From positions 1 through 34,481 of the forward strand of contig CAJTWL010000023.1 of NCBI GenBank assembly GCA_910579845.1: a stretch of 34,481 nt of DNA, read 5' to 3'. Origin of the DNA: an uncultured Muribaculaceae bacterium. Its GTDB lineage: Bacteria > Bacteroidota > Bacteroidia > Bacteroidales > Muribaculaceae. The translations under genes and the position numbers were made by a program. Numbering within the stretch: position 1 is the stretch's first letter; every line of letters begins with the position of its first letter. Below are positions 34,076-34,481 of this stretch, piece after piece. The notes under the pieces were generated by a model. That model did no database searches, was not told where the DNA came from, and was given only the letters and a program-made list of their open reading frames with translations.

Positions 34076-34481
34076 ATGAATCCGAGGAAATATATGTGTG
34101 GCGGATTTGAAGGAATAGATGTGTTGCGGAAGATGCTCGGTGTACTTCTGTGCGTGGTTACTACGACAGGTGTCTTTGCCGAGGATGCCGACAGGCGAAT
34201 AGAGCGTGCCAATGAACTTATTGAGACCGATCCTGCTTCCGCTATTAAAAAATGTGACTCCATAGATAAGGAGAAACTTACACTTGGTCAACGCGCCAAA
34301 TTGAATCATACAATCGGTAACGCGTATTTTGCTATGGGTAAGACGGTTGAGGCGAAAGATGCTTTCTTTCAGGCGATAACGATGGGTAGAGAAGCGAAAG
34401 ATACCTTGACATGGGCAAGTGCGCTGTCTGACCTCGGGATTTGTTATCGTATCACCGAAAAACCGGATTCGGCATTGATGA
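34076..34481 (+). CDS. TPR-repeat protein, 5' part only (runs off the window)
   Basis: There are 135 codons visible from the ATG at 34076; the gene continues past the right end. A signal-like hydrophobic segment (KMLGVLLCVVTTTGVFA) follows about 18 N-terminal residues, so an internal start such as M7 (34094) or M20 is possible. After it come helical TPR-like repeats: RIERANELIETDPASAIKKC, LNHTIGNAYFAMGKTVEAKD, ALSDLGICYRITEKPDSA. Such N-termini are common in Bacteroidetes TPR sensor kinases and TPR-HTH regulators, but the output domain lies outside the window. Confidence 0.75.
   Translation, partial: MNPRKYMCGGFEGIDVLRKMLGVLLCVVTTTGVFAEDADRRIERANELIETDPASAIKKCDSIDKEKLTLGQRAKLNHTIGNAYFAMGKTVEAKDAFFQAITMGREAKDTLTWASALSDLGICYRITEKPDSALM

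Overview
The window looks like a chromosomal segment of a gut-type Bacteroidales bacterium, most likely Muribaculaceae or a close family. The evidence is TamL-type lipoprotein/TamB, PorQ, a Bacteroidetes lipocalin-like lipoprotein, a DUF2582-type winged helix protein, and repeated use of the Bacteroidetes promoter form TTTG-N19/20-TAnnTTTG without strong Shine-Dalgarno sites. Family placement is inference; there is no rRNA in the window.

Left edge (1-1700): a gene-poor, partly decayed stretch. It holds two structured RNA-like segments, one of them a convincing nested-helix leader in front of a small lipocalin-like lipoprotein, then a short remnant of an outer-membrane-type protein, a small winged-helix protein and a strong terminator.

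1716-10445 (minus strand): one transport/regulation unit. Transcribed leftward it reads membrane-fusion adaptor, ABC ATPase, two MacB/FtsX-type permeases, TolC-like outer membrane channel, then an NtrC-type sigma54 activator and its PAS histidine kinase. A sigma54-like -24/-12 element 31 bp upstream of the first gene, and a TGTCCG-N4-CGGACA palindrome about 50 bp further up, suggest that the activator at the end of the operon drives its own efflux operon. A second, housekeeping-type promoter directly before the activator gene would keep the regulators present at a basal level.

10661-16962 (minus strand): a tightly packed nine-gene operon facing a divergent AraC regulator (17125-18027). It encodes a small unknown protein, a cyclophilin-fold lipoprotein, an O-acetyltransferase, an exported flavodoxin with a type IX-like C-terminal tail, an exported cupin, an aldo/keto reductase, an exported ACMSD-like amidohydrolase, an exported flavin reductase fused to an ABM monooxygenase domain, and an exported carboxymuconolactone decarboxylase-cupin fusion. 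Six of nine products carry export signals, so this looks like an envelope-located redox or aromatic/quinone-handling cassette. It is the best candidate here for an undescribed system.

18123-34481: mostly core genes. They are an AI-2E/PerM-type permease, a short inverted-repeat (MITE-like) element, rpsO with a structured leader, a VanZ-tamB-tamL-small membrane protein operon, typA, rsgA, a DUF2582-type wHTH protein, an exported stand-alone TonB C-terminal domain whose promoter predicts a leaderless mRNA, porQ, a small single-TM protein, and the start of a TPR protein that runs off the window.
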